This document shows, in pieces, positions 24,541 to 35,459 of a stretch of DNA of 64,000 bases. The notes beneath the pieces are model-generated. The model ran no database searches, was not told the origin of the DNA, and worked only from the letters and a program-made list of their open reading frames with translations. How positions within the stretch are numbered: position 1 is the first letter of the stretch; every line of letters starts with the position of its first letter. Source of the DNA: Dryomyza anilis (Eukaryota; Arthropoda; Insecta; Diptera; Dryomyzidae); contig OX638130.1 in the NCBI GenBank assembly GCA_951804985.1, positions 120,231,593 through 120,295,592 of the forward strand. Reading direction: 5' to 3'. The position numbers and the translations under genes were made by a program.

Positions 24541-25350
24541 TTGGCATGGCAGCGCAACCCATGAATCGATGGTATGCATTGAATTGCAACGAGATCGGAG
24601 AGTTCCCAGCACAGAACATAAATAAAATGCATGAATTTATTTGCATATTAATTTAAATGTATTCACTACTGACTGCCTGAATGCCGCGCACTCTCGTTTT
24701 TGAGATGGAAGGATCGAAGGTGGAAGGATCGAAGGAAGCTGAGCACATGGTGAGACGACGACACTTTACGCCATTTTTTGAACATTATTTTGACTGAAAT
24801 ATTGTGTCACGCCGCATGTCAAGCAGCTTCTACTGTGGCTGCAATTTTTGCTGTGCATTTAGCTGCTGCTTTTGTGCGCAACGCTAAAAGCACTTTTGAC
24901 TAATCAAATAATAATTATCATCAACATAATCATTTTATTAAAAAAAAATAATATAAAAAAAAAAATAGCCAGCACGAAATCAAGAAATCACCAAACTCTG
25001 TGGCGCATGCAACTGGAACTTTGTGCGGAATTCTGTTTGTGCGCAAATCTTTTGGAACGAGTCAGAAAAAGTCATAATTAAGTCATTTGCCGGGATCATC
25101 CAGACGGCCGGGCCGGGCCGGCAGTGCCAAGATCGCGGGTGCGTGGATCTCATAAAGTATGATTATTTAAATTGAAGTCAGCTCAGCGAACAAGATAATC
25201 ATTGAAATTTATACGTTTTATTGGTGTTTAGTGGAGAATATGCCTTTTTGGAGGCTTTGATTTTCAGTACGAACTTCTTGCGCAGTTGGATCAGGTCGCT
25301 TCTCTTAAAGGATTCGCGTGTATTTTTGTCAGGCAATAAAAAATGTTGAC
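24541..25350. other. Unique GC-richer island
   Basis: Holds a 17-bp direct repeat (TGGAAGGATCGAAGG) at 24705-24735 and a CG-rich patch GACGGCCGGGCCGGGCCGG at 25103-25121, the most GC-rich spot in the window. Unique within the window. It could be regulatory DNA or an untranslated exon; no coding frame is convincing. Confidence 0.35.
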
Positions 25351-26344
25351 GAACGCAAATCTACCGACTGAGCACTTTAGATAGCACAAATATGTTCACA
25401 TCAAATCAAATCCGAACAAGTATTAGATGGAAATAATATTTTGATTTCAGTAGATGTTTTAAAGAAATTCGAAGATGTTTTATACCAGTTATAACGTGAT
25501 ATAAATATTTTCATATATGAATAAAAATTCATAAAAATTAGGTAAAGTGTCTGTTTGGTATTCTGTTTTCCATTCTAATAAAATTAATTAATTACTCAAC
25601 ACGAATTTTCCCATGTACATCCCTGGCATGGATTGTATTGTGTGATTCGAGATTGTCTATTTTAGATTTTTTTTTGGTTTTTAGTTCTATTATGAATGGT
25701 TTTAAGACCATAATTATGTTAAAATGGTATATTTTAAAAAGTGAAACAGCTGGAAATAGTTATTAATTTTCATCGTTGGTTTAGTCCCTATTTTTGAGAA
25801 CAATACCTATTACAAATTGTATTAGGGCCACTGATCAATATATTCTTTCCTTGTCATAACCGGACCAGTTACATGACGAACATGATCTGACCATGATCGT
25901 ATCTATCCTAATAGGGTCATTTTCTACAAGGGATGGACTATTTGCTTGTTTATAATTAGATCCTAAAAATAAAATATCAAAAATAATATCAGACTATTCA
26001 ATAACAATATTTGTAGAGTTCAGAATCAAATATATTAAAAACGTATAGAAAAAATTATGTTGAATGAGTATAATTAAAAAAATGAACCAACGAAAAAAGT
26101 TATTTGGATTATGTACGGAATAATCATGAATTCTTTTTCTGATTATCATTCGGAATTAATTACTCAAAATTAATTAAAAAATTGTCTTTAAATATAGAAA
26201 TTTATCGAGTTTAGATCATAAAAAAATGTAGGAATCCCCAGACACAATTGTTGGCTGTGCCGAGGTAGTTTAGAAACACAACCATTTTTTTGTCTGCATC
26301 CAAAATAGTCCGTGAATCTGCAGAAAATTTGAAAACGTGTTATA
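25351..26344. other. AT-rich spacer
   Basis: Mostly featureless. ATAGTCCGTGAATCTGC near 26306 resembles 41086-41102 (ATAGGCCGTGAATCTGC), part of a dispersed repeat. Confidence 0.4.
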
Positions 26345-26575
26345 CACACAAAAAACTGATTTGTTATGGCAAACAACAACCGTATCATTCGGTTGCGGCG
26401 ACAACTGATATAGTAGTAGCAACAACCTCTTAATTCGGTTGTGGCAACCTCTAAATCGGGAGCATAAGGTTGTGGCAACCTCAAAGTCAGTGATTATGAG
26501 GTTGCGGGAAACTCTTATCGGTGAACTTGAGGTTGGGACAACCTCCAAATCGGTGGTCACATATTTTTTTATTTA
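26345..26575 (+). mobile_element. CACACAG-family element, left-end fragment
   Basis: TA then CACACAAAAAACTGATTTGT matches the left end of the full element at 54875. It carries the same subterminal palindromic units (GGTTGTGGCAACCTC about every 34 bp). No right end was found, so it is truncated or continues into the diverged AT repeat on its right. Confidence 0.7.
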
Positions 26576-26621
26576 TATTAAGTATATTTCACTAGCTAAA
26601 GAACAATATGTGTTGAATTAA

Positions 26622-26700
26622 TTAAAAATTCAATTTATTATTAAAAATTTAAATTTTCACTAAAAATTAAAATTATTACTTTTTCACATAAAATTTGAAA
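26622..26700. repeat. 19-bp minisatellite remnant (array D)
   Basis: Several TTCACTAAAAATTAAAATT-like units in the same orientation as array A, directly behind the CACACAG-family fragment. Confidence 0.55.
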
Positions 26701-27944
26701 ATTCAGTTCCGATTTTAAGATTTATATGAAAATTGTAATAATGACAAATCATAAATATCTATAGTAGTTACAATAAATTCAAAGGATACCTATTCATTAA
26801 TCATTTTTGTTTAAATATTAAAGAATACATCAGCAATTTTGCAAACAATAATGACTGCATAATCACTTCCTTCCCGCAACATCAAAAATATTGATGTGTC
26901 AGCATTTCCGAAATAAACTGCTTACCACACACACACACACGGCACCTACAACAAATACTTGCCAGACTTGAAACAGTTGGGCTTAACAAGTAGCAAAGCA
27001 AAAATTTAACCCGACTGCTTAACAACTCTGATTAATTGAGACAACAGACTAAAGGCGGCACATTATGTTCAATGTTTTTATTTTTGGCGGGTGGTCTTTC
27101 CCAGGCATCGGCCAGTAACTTTTTTTAGTCTTTAGAGTCAGCGACACGACAGTCTTCCGTCCATTCATCGGTCAATTAGCCAAACAAGACAACAACTAAA
27201 ACACCAAGCAACCAGTACGACCTGCCGCTACGACGTTTATTTAATCAAACAAACAAATTAATTTCACCGCCAAATGTTGCAGCGGCCAGTGTGGTCCTTG
27301 GTCATCAGAACTGAGCGGACGGACGGACGGACAATGGGCCAAGTCCATTAACTAACCAATTTTATCGCACTTGCCAACAGAAGCCGCCGCCGCCGCCAAA
27401 GCAGCCAAAAATTAACGGAGGAACTGATCGAAGAGTGTCGCAGGCCAAACAGCTTCCGTAAAGTGAACGAGTGAATTAGTGGGTGATAAGCATGATTAGT
27501 ACTTTGACTAATTTACTAATTGCCAGCGGAAGATGAAAGGAAGTACCAAACAAAGCAAAAAAACAGGCAACAAATTTATTTCCGGCTATACTTAGAGCGT
27601 AGCGAATTTTTATACGGAGAATAGAAATTAGTTGCGCTAATTAACTCATTGCACAACTAATGTATTCGGTGCTCTCAACTGTTAAGTCGGTTCTTATAGT
27701 CAAATCTAAATGCTTTGACGACCGTTTTTGAACTACTACATGATAATATTTCAAGTGTCCATTGAATATGGCGGTTCCATAAAACAAGTTGTTCAAATTT
27801 TATTTCAACTGAATTATGTTCGTCATTCCAACTCTTTTTATTCGTTACAAGCTTATGGCAAAAAATATTTTCTGTATAAACGGAACATGTTTCCAATATA
27901 TTAATAGCATATAACTGTATATCTGGTCCGATGAAAAAAATATT
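26701..27944. other. Unique spacer with GC-richer core
   Basis: 26870-27560 is GC-richer and unique, with a short (CA)n run at 26930-26941, a GGACGGACGGAC run near 27316-27332 and CCGCCGCCGCC near 27386-27397. No gene frame is convincing. Confidence 0.35.
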
Positions 27945-28034
27945 GGCACCCGGGGCAAAATTCTGGCATTTTTGAGAAATACTTCGGACATATTTCCGGC
28001 AAACGCAAAGATAAATGGAATATTTTCGGAAGTG
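27945..28034 (+). repeat. Dispersed repeat fragment next to a TIR
   Basis: AAAATTCTGGCATTTTTGAG, CTTCGGACATATTTCCGGC and AAATGGAATATTTTCGGAAG recur at 7927 (part), 41141-41220 and, inverted, 41405-41470. Here it runs straight into TA and the CACACAG end at 28037. Confidence 0.55.
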
Positions 28035-28036
28035 TA

Positions 28037-28195
28037 CACACAGAAAAATCCTCTATTGGCTTGAGGTTAATTGAAGCAACATTTCCGTGTTGCAACCGAA
28101 ATACATTTGTTGTAACCTCATGTCATTAAAATGAACGTACCTTATTTTTTTACAAACGAAATGTTGGTCCGCGCAACTGCTCGTTCATGATTGTT
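28037..28195 (-). mobile_element. CACACAG-family element, right-end fragment (inverted)
   Basis: TA then CACACAGAAAAATCCTC matches the right end of the 54875-55387 element. The match continues through GTTGCAACCGAAATACATT, TGTAACCTCATGTCATTAAA and ACGAAATGTTGGTCCGCGCA before passing into minisatellite array C. Confidence 0.75.
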
Positions 28196-28386
28196 ATTGA
28201 AAATTTGAATTTTCTAAGATATAAAATCACTAAAAATTCAATTTTTAGAAAAAAATTTAGGGTTTAATGAAAAATTGAATTTTACGAAAAATTGAATTTT
28301 TAGTAATAAAATTTCGTAAACTTTAATCTTTAGTGATAAATTGAATTCTTAGAGAAAAATGGAATTTGTTACAAAAATGGAATTTA

Positions 28387-28816
28387 TCCCTAGTAGAAAT
28401 TTTGGTAGGGCCATGGTCATGAAGTGATCATGTCATTATTTGAGATGATCGGGATATGACGAGGCCCATAATGTCCTTGTAACGCAGTGTCCTGATCATG
28501 TATTGACCTCAGGCCATGATTATGTACTGATCGGGCAATTCCCCATTTTAATATTTACCCGACAATTGCCTTGGCTGAGCCCGAGCATAATAGGGTTTCT
28601 CTCATTAATCTCGATCATTGGCTGATGCTAAATTCGTTATGAGGAACAAGTAATGTAGCTATGATCGGGAATATTGACTGTTTAGATAATGTAAACCCTG
28701 CTATGGTAAGCAGGATAAGGGCATGCAAAGGCAATGATCATATTTTCTCTAATAGGGCTTACCCAACGTAAACCCGATCATTTCCCGATGGCGCATCGGG
28801 TAAATTTCTACTAGGA
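28387..28816 (+). mobile_element. MITE-1, complete copy, 430 bp
   Basis: The ends are TCCCTAGTAGAAATTT and, on the other strand, TCCTAGTAGAAATTT. TA flanks both sides (28385-28386 and 28817-28818). Removing the insert restores the minisatellite unit, so it jumped into array C. The interior is full of TGATCATG/CCCGAT motifs on both strands. No coding capacity. Confidence 0.88.
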
Positions 28817-28916
28817 TAGTGAAAAATTTAATTTTTAGTAAAAAATTGTAAAAGTGAATATTGAATTTTTAGCGAAAATTGAATTTTTATTGAAAATTGG
28901 AATTTTCTGTGAAAAA

Positions 28917-29032
28917 TTCACTAAAATAAAAATTTCTCAAAAATTCAGTTTTTCAATAAAAATTCAATTTTTCATTAAAAATTGAATTTTTATTGAAAAA
29001 CTGAATTTTTGAGAAATTTTTATTTTAGTGAA
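28917..29032. repeat. Perfect 56-bp palindrome with 4-bp centre
   Basis: The left arm 28917-28972 is the exact reverse complement of the right arm 28977-29032. The centre is CATT. It marks the point where the minisatellite changes strand. Confidence 0.92.
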
Positions 29033-29400
29033 AATTTAAATTTTTCTCAAAAATTGAATTTTTAAGGAAAATTTTAACATTTCAATTTCAGTAAGAATTT
29101 TAATTTTTAATATTAGTGAAAAATATAATTTTTGTAAATAATTGAATTTTTTGTGAAAAATTTAATTTGTAGTGAAAAATTAAATTTTTATTGAAAAATT
29201 GAATTTTTAGTGAAAATTTTAATATATAATTTAAAATTTATTTTTTTTTTTTTGTGAAAAATTGAATTTTTTTTTGTGAAAAATTAAATTTTTATTGAAA
29301 ATAAATTTTTAGTAAAAATATGCATTTTAAACCCAAATTCAAATTTTTAGTAAACATTTGAATTTTTATGAAATTTGAATTTTATGTAAAAAAAAAATAG

Positions 29401-29691
29401 TATTTTGAACTTATAGTGAACATTTTTATTTGGTTTGACTGATCCTGGCCAAATCATGTAGGTCTCACAACTACTTAGTCGGTCTACGACAGGGCAAACA
29501 TTCAATAAATATTATCCTATCATCTTCCTTTAACAATTTCCTAGTCGAAACTGAATTTTTAGTACAATAAAATTAAAGTTCCAACTAGTAATATCAATAA
29601 TATGAATAAGTTAAACATTTTACTTCAAGTTCATTAATTAATAGCATTAATACTGCTTTCCAAACCGATCAACTTATGATTTTATTTTCAG
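29401..29691. other. AT-rich spacer ending in a splice-acceptor-like tract
   Basis: The stretch ends with GATTTTATTTTCAG at 29678-29691, a good match to a fly 3' splice site. CATTAATAC about 35 bases upstream could serve as a branch point. Confidence 0.3.
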
Positions 29692-29768
29692 AACCTGCGC
29701 CACCATACTACCTCATATATTATCAGACTTATCGAAAACTCTTGTGGCAGAAGTGCGCCACTGAGTAG
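29692..29768 (+). CDS. Candidate 3'-terminal coding exon (hypothetical)
   Basis: Behind the acceptor-like TTTATTTTCAG the frame starting at 29694 stays open for 24 codons to a TAG at 29766-29768. It reads PAPPYYLIYYQTY then RKLLWQKCATE, a protein-like mix that is not the product of a simple repeat. The local sequence is less AT-rich than its flanks. I recognise no family, I found no upstream exon and no clear AATAAA signal. Two other frames are also open for about 26-32 codons, so the evidence is weak. It could equally be chance. Confidence 0.2.
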
Positions 29769-31186
29769 GTTCGTCCCGGCTATGTAATCTAAATTGTAAG
29801 CGTGCTCTATTTTGCTCCAATCGCCGCGCAATACTAAAATTAAAATGTTTTCAAATATATCTCCTGCTGTGATCTTTGCTTAGAGCTGCCGCACATTTCC
29901 ACTAGAGTTGAGTAATGTTTTTAATTAAACCAAAAATGCACCAGCATCTCAACATGAGACGAACAAATTTGTTACAAGATCCTATACGCAACAAGTATCT
30001 TTATTCAAAGTATCCTTTCAAACAAAAAAAAAACAAAAAGGACTTGCATTGAGTGTTGCACTTGTAGACAGCACAACACAGTATTTCCTTGAATTCTTCC
30101 AGTTTATTGGCTTTATTCACGTAGGGTTATTGCGTTGGAGGGAGTGTACCGCGTTGACATTAATAGGAATCCTTTCATTATCCTTTCGTGTGCGCTCGGT
30201 TGCGCCTCTCAAGAGTGGCTGGCAGTAATTCATGTTCAAGTGTCTGGTTTGTTGTTTCTAAGAGGTGGTGCTCCGATGACGATCACTACTGTTTTATATT
30301 CTAATAAAAAAAAAATATACGATGGATGTATGTGAAACACTAGCACAGCAGGTACATCAGAAGTTTTCACTTCACATCACATTTTGGCTTCAATATTTGA
30401 ACAGTAGACTGTTATGCAATAAATTCTACTCTTTCATATTGGTAGCTCATGTTGGGCGTTGTGAATGGCACCCATTTTTTCGTTGTATTTGATTTATTTA
30501 TATTGATTTGTAGTCTACGAAATATGCATGTCCTGGAAAATGTCATAGGTTGGCAGGCGTTTTTTTAGATCAACCAAACATTGCTGAGAAAGATCTCTGT
30601 GAGATGCGAATGACAGTTTTATAACATTTATATGGCTTAAATGATCGTAGATATATTGATTTGGTATGTTGATCGAGTAATTCCGTGGAAAATAAATGTT
30701 TTGATTTGTAAATGAACTTGTTTTGATAACGTTGAATGTCCTATTTTTAAGTTGGTTAATTATTTGACGACTGCCGACCAACTTAAGACAAAATAAATGC
30801 TTAATAACCCAAGAGTAGGCGTGATCATGCTCTACTTCTGGAAAAATATAAAATAAAGATTTGTGGATTCGTCAAACAGTTCGATCTGGTTCTGAGGAAC
30901 ACTTTTTTTTCATTTTATGATTAAAATATATGATTATTTTTGATAAAATACAGATACATATTTAAAAATAAATGTCTCAAAAAAGGTTCTATGATAAATG
31001 TAAGATATTTTTATACACAAATTAAATTCCTTCTAAATGCTGAATATATAACTTTACATTTTTAAACTCTAAGCAAAATTGAATTAATAATTATGCAGTA
31101 TTGAAAATATTTTAATTTAAAGTTCAATTTTAAAATTGAACTCAGCATTTTTGGATTTTCAGATTTTCTTTGGTCTTTACTTGACA
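29769..31186. other. Unique spacer
   Basis: 29769-30480 has near-even composition and no recognisable frame. The 88-codon minus-strand frame at 30515-30781 has no recognisable domain. GTTCAATTTTAAAATTGAAC at 31123-31142 is a perfect 20-bp palindrome. The minus-strand part just below 31187 would be the 3' region of the LINE remnant. Confidence 0.35.
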
Positions 31187-31450
31187 TTACACTCCCGTGC
31201 GGGTTTGAGCCTGCTCTATACATCTGTATCTTTTAACTTCCAATCTTCGTTTGCTCACCGGATCGTTAAATAACAAACTTTTGGTTGGGCAGTTCTCCAA
31301 AATTCTATACACATGTCCAACCCTGCATAAGCGGTGATTTTTAATTACTTTAATTAGATCCACATCATTGCACAGTTTGTACAGCTCATCGTTGAATCTT
31401 AAACTCCATTTCCCATTTACACAAATTAGACCAAAAATAATTATCTTTGG
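31187..31450 (-). pseudogene. LINE reverse transcriptase, C-terminal remnant
   Basis: One minus-strand frame is open for 87 codons to a TAA at 31189-31187. It reads ...NGKWSLRFNDELYKL, then DVDLIKVIK, then HRLCRVGHVYRI, then P-T-K and KRRLEVKRYR. This follows the pattern NGxWRxRxNxELYxLYxDxD...IKxxRLxWxGHVxRM...P.K...G-R-R, seen at the C terminus of non-LTR retrotransposon reverse transcriptases of the RTE/jockey-like type in insects. The Trp before GHV is replaced (CRV) and the GRP-x-RW motif is degraded. Only the end of the protein remains; a stop lies just upstream (31453-31451) and no catalytic domain is visible. An ATG is not expected at this point. Confidence 0.7.
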
Positions 31451-31572
31451 TCATCTGAATTAAAATATTGTTTAAACTCAACACGTCTGGGTTAAATGCT
31501 TTGGACAACAAAAGATTTCAATGATACAGTCCATTACTTTGTAGTGAATTTAAGTACTGTGCTTCTCAGATA

Positions 31573-32186
31573 TCTCACAGTGTGCCCAAATGTTCATAAA
31601 TCGGGTAAAATTCAGTATTTTTGATACCACTCAACCGATTTTAAAAATTTTAAAAGTATTTTTCAGAGAGAACTTAAGTTTTGAAATTGAAGTTTGTATC
31701 TTTAATGCTTATGGAGATAAAAATCAGTAAAGTTGAGATTTTTTTCATTATAATTTTTTCAAAATTGGAAAAAATCCAAAAGTTATCCGATTTTTAAAAT
31801 ACTTTTGTTTATGAAAAGCTTACATTGAGATCTAAAAAAATGTGCTTACTTGAGAAAATAACTTGTTTAGTTTTTAAGATATAGACTTGAACATGAATTT
31901 TTGTTTTCATTTTTGAAGAAAAATATTTGTATGGGACTTTTATAAACAATTAACACAAACATCATAAACTGAAAACAGTTTTTAAATATCTCAAGTGGTT
32001 CATGAACAAAATCTCAACTTTATTAATTTTATCTCCATAACCATTAAAGATACAAACTTTAATTGTAAAACTTATTTTTTTAAAAGTTCTCTTTGTACAA
32101 CACTTTTTAAATTTTTAAAATCGTGGATCATGGATCTGAAAATACTGAATTTCACCCGATTTAAGAGCGTTGCATCTGTGGACTGA
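31573..32186. mobile_element. Inverted-repeat TIR element, 614 bp
   Basis: The left arm (TAAATCGGGTAAAATTCAG, GATTTTAAAAATTTTAAAAG, GTTTGTATCTTTAATG, ATGGAGATAAAAATC) is mirrored on the right (CTGAATTTCACCCGATTTA and the others in reverse). Each arm is about 175 bp. Outer ends are TCTCACAGTGTGCC and TCAGTCCACAGATGC (other strand) next to TA. No transposase is visible between the arms. Confidence 0.72.
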
Positions 32187-32315
32187 TATGAGTGGAGTTC
32201 CTAAGAATAATTTTAGTTTTACCATAATTTTTAAAGCACACCCTTAACCAAATTTGTATTATCAGTCGGAAAGGTATCATCCATCATATATAAGTATATA
32301 TATTAAGCAGAGATA

Positions 32316-33060
32316 TGAAATAACTATTAACCTTTATTTCCATTTGGTTTTCACTGAGAGATATATTTTTTCAAAAAATATAAAGGTCTTTGGTTGAGAG
32401 ATTTGTATAAAAAATAAATGTTTTCGGTTGAGAGTTTATTTTTTATTTTTAAAAAGAATGATCCTTGGTTGAGAGTTATATGAAAACCTTTGTTTTAATG
32501 GACTTTTGTTTATTGTTGTTAGTAGACGGAAAATTAAATTGGTCTCATTTATTGAGATTTTTTTATTGTTGCAGAAATTGATAGAAGAAACTTAATAATT
32601 AGTGTTTGGAAAATGTTGATTTTGAACAATGCGTTTATATTGTCGTCCAAAAAAAATTTGTTTAAACATTTTTTCCATATACTTTTGGAACGTTGTTGAC
32701 AAAATCAACAACCATTTTTGGAAAATCGAGATTTCGATCATTGCATTGTTATTTTCATACAATTTATTTTACCAAACATTTATTTTTTAGAAATTTTTTT
32801 AAAATCGTTCTTTTAGTCGAATAATTTCGAATAAAGTTGTTTGAATAATTTTGTCGAATCGTTTTTTTTTGAAAATGGTGATTTCCAACATTGAGTAGTT
32901 TTTGTCGTCCAAAAAATGTTCTTTAACAAGAATTGTTTTATTTTCGAAAATATTTTTTGATCACCACCACGACAAGTATTCAAAAATTCTAATATATTTG
33001 ACAATTTCAGATAAATGATGTCAATATTGGTATTATATAAATAGAAAACGTTCATCTTTC
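32316..33060 (-). repeat. T-family repeat, short copy (inverted)
   Basis: Starts with GAAATAACTATTAACC and TTTATTTCCATTTGG, which mirrors the right end of the long copy near 58783. It then holds three units built on CTTTGGTTGAGAG (spacing about 40 bp) and continues with the TTTTTGTCGTCCAAAA / CGAACATTG type units of the long copy. Confidence 0.7.
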
Positions 33061-33224
33061 TATTGGCATTCCAACTTTTGAAATTTATAAATTGATTCTA
33101 ATACTATTCATCAATTAAGTTAAAAAATAAGTTTTTCTGAAATTTCTTTAGAATCCAATAATTTGTAAAGTATTCAAGATATTTTTATACAATTTAAAAC
33201 GTATTGTTAAAATTTACTCAAAAT

Positions 33225-33330
33225 AAAAAGTCTGCTATTAATAGCAAACTCTGAATGCTAAATTTTAGCAAACTTTAAATTGCATTTACAGCATACTTTT
33301 ATTTGCAATAGCAAACTGTTTGCTGGGAAT
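33225..33330. repeat. AGCAAACT motif cluster
   Basis: TAGCAAACT-like motifs occur five times in about 100 bp on both strands, ending in TTTGCTGGGAA. It looks like the subterminal part of a degraded TIR element. Similar motifs appear at 43172-43190. Confidence 0.35.
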
Positions 33331-33398
33331 CTTAGTTCTGCTAGTGATCAATATCATTCTAGTGTCACTGGTGTGTATATCGCTAGTGTAACTAACCT

Positions 33399-33413
33399 GC
33401 ACTAGATGGCGCC
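33399..33413 (+). promoter_or_regulatory. CTCF-like insulator site
   Basis: GCACTAGATGGCGCC matches 14 of 15 positions of the CTCF consensus CCASYAGRKGGCRSY (the first C is G). CTCF is a zinc-finger insulator protein conserved in flies. The site lies in unique sequence with no nearby gene. It is a prediction from sequence alone. Confidence 0.5.
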
Positions 33414-35245
33414 ATAGTCACGAGACGCTGCAGCTAAATGTGTCTATAATTCATAGACTCTTATTCGACAACATGTTTATTTAAAAGAGATATTTCTTTT
33501 ACGTAATAATAATGCACGCATGCAAGAATAAAATAGCGAAATTAATATATGTGAATATATTTTCCTTATATCATAATGGACATTTTAATCGTAAATTATT
33601 GAAAACTAATCTATGTAATATTAGCATTACAGGTTGTAACATAAAAATGTTTTAAAACGCTTATTTCAATCCAAGTGATTTAAATTTCTTCGTTTTATAT
33701 AAAATTTAAAAATTAAAGAAAAATACATTTGTGAAATGCTTCGCTGAACTGTTTAAAAATCAAAGAAATTAAATCGATCAAGCTGCCCTTGAATATTTTT
33801 AGCCGCTTCATAACAACCATGACAACACCGGCTGTCTGTCCTTTTAGACGAACATAAACAAATTCAGTTTGAAAACAACAAAAAAAAAAACAGAATTGGA
33901 ATAATTAACCCCTTCGTAAGGCTCTAATGAAGCCTAAAACAATGCACGTGTTCCGCAGGTACTGACTGACTGACCAACCCGAACGTAAACATAGCCCTCA
34001 AGTCCTTAAGATACGTTGCAATGTCCCCCAGTGTGCTTGGCACGCGTTTCCATTTAATTTTCTCCCCTATGCATGCAACGAGGATTAAAACAGTAAATAA
34101 ACGCGAACGCGTAAATGCCACGAGGACCCCAGCGATGACGGCAAGGAGTGGCACGACACCAACGGCTAAACAAAACTCTGATGAACCTACGTGGACCTGG
34201 AGAGCTGGAGGACGGCCGATAGTCAGTCAGGCAGGCATGCAGTCAGTCGGGCAGCCAAGTGGCTGGAAGAAAACACCGGGCCTTTTTTTCCAACTAAAGC
34301 CAAAGAAAGTAACAACACAAACACATTAATAATATATATATAAAAAAAAAAACAAAACAACGATATAAAGGATCAGAGGGAGACAACAAAACCTATGTAT
34401 GTTTCTTGAAGCAACAACACTTGGATACAAAATAATATCCTGGAGGTTGATTTGAAAATGCGCGCGCGCGCTCGTTTCAAATGTTGGGCTACATTTGCAG
34501 CTGCGCATCTGCCGCTGCTAATGCCACTGTCTGCGCTCAGATGGATTTGTTGATAAATGTATCCAGCTAAATAAAATGAAAAAAAAATCGAAGAAACAGC
34601 AGAAGAAATAGAAGAAGAAGAGGGCGAATTAAAATCGTACAACTCAAACTCCAAGATATAAACTATATTTTGTTTACGCACTTTTTGAGTCAACGCCATC
34701 GATCGATCGTGTATTTTTTTGACATTTTTATTATAACTTTGTTATTGTTTGTTTTTGTACATAGTCGATTTATTGTCCTTAGAACGTGGTGCCTATAAAA
34801 TTTGTTCTAATTTTGTGGCATTCACTTTGTATTTTTCTGCTATTAAATGACTTAATTTGTGCGTTTATCTAGATTGCAGATAGTGTCAATGTAAATCATT
34901 AGGAATCGGGCATATTCTTGAAATGCACGTATTTGAACCGCTTCAAAGCAGCTGAATATTAAAAATTACATCTTTAACATTACAGATTGAATTCGGAATA
35001 GTCAAGTTAAATTGCAAAAGGTACTAGCAGTTCCGAAACTAAAATTGGATGTCAGGGTAAAAAAATTGACTACAGAAAATAAAAATCGATAATAAATTCA
35101 TATCGAATTTTAAATGGGAGAAATTTAATTCCGAATTGTCAAATTTTGAATAGAGAAATAGACACAACATCTTTCGAATCATTCGAATCAACAGTAGGAA
35201 AGTGATATTTGAAATTCAGAAAGAGATGAGCTTCTTATGAATTAA
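33414..35245. other. Unique spacer with GC-richer part
   Basis: 33770-34580 is GC-richer and unique. It has repeated CAGTCAGTC/GGCAGGCATGCAG motifs at 34219-34255 and GCGCGCGCGC at 34461-34470. Open frames of about 100 codons on both strands here have no recognisable domain. CAGCTGAATATT and AAAATTACATCT at 34952-34977 recur at 35417-35442 on either side of the MITE-like element at 35246. Confidence 0.35.
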
Positions 35246-35409
35246 GGATGTGTGCGAATTCCGTAATCAATAGACTATCAAATGTCTGTTTGCCGACGTC
35301 GAATTTAGTTCAATTTGGGCTGCTCAAGATTTTCAAAATTAAAAAGTAAACACTGCATTACCGACAGAATTAAATGAAGTCATCAATTTAGTCTAATTCG
35401 CACACATCC
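35246..35409. mobile_element. Small hAT-like MITE, 164 bp
   Basis: GGATGTGTGCGAATT at the left and, on the other strand, GGATGTGTGCGAATTAGACT at the right form 15-bp inverted ends; both also share GACTA a few bases further in. An 8-bp target duplication is not evident. The end sequence resembles hAT termini. Confidence 0.6.
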
Positions 35410-35459
35410 AATATATAGCAGCTGAATATTTAAAATTACATCTACACGCAATGAAAAAT

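Larger units (their letters stand above)
28196..29400. repeat. 19-bp minisatellite array C, mixed orientation
   Basis: Mainly AGTGAAAAATTGAATTTTT, the reverse strand of arrays A and B, split by MITE-1 at 28387-28816. Around 28917-29032 the orientation switches through a perfect palindrome. Units are more diverged than in array A. Confidence 0.85.
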
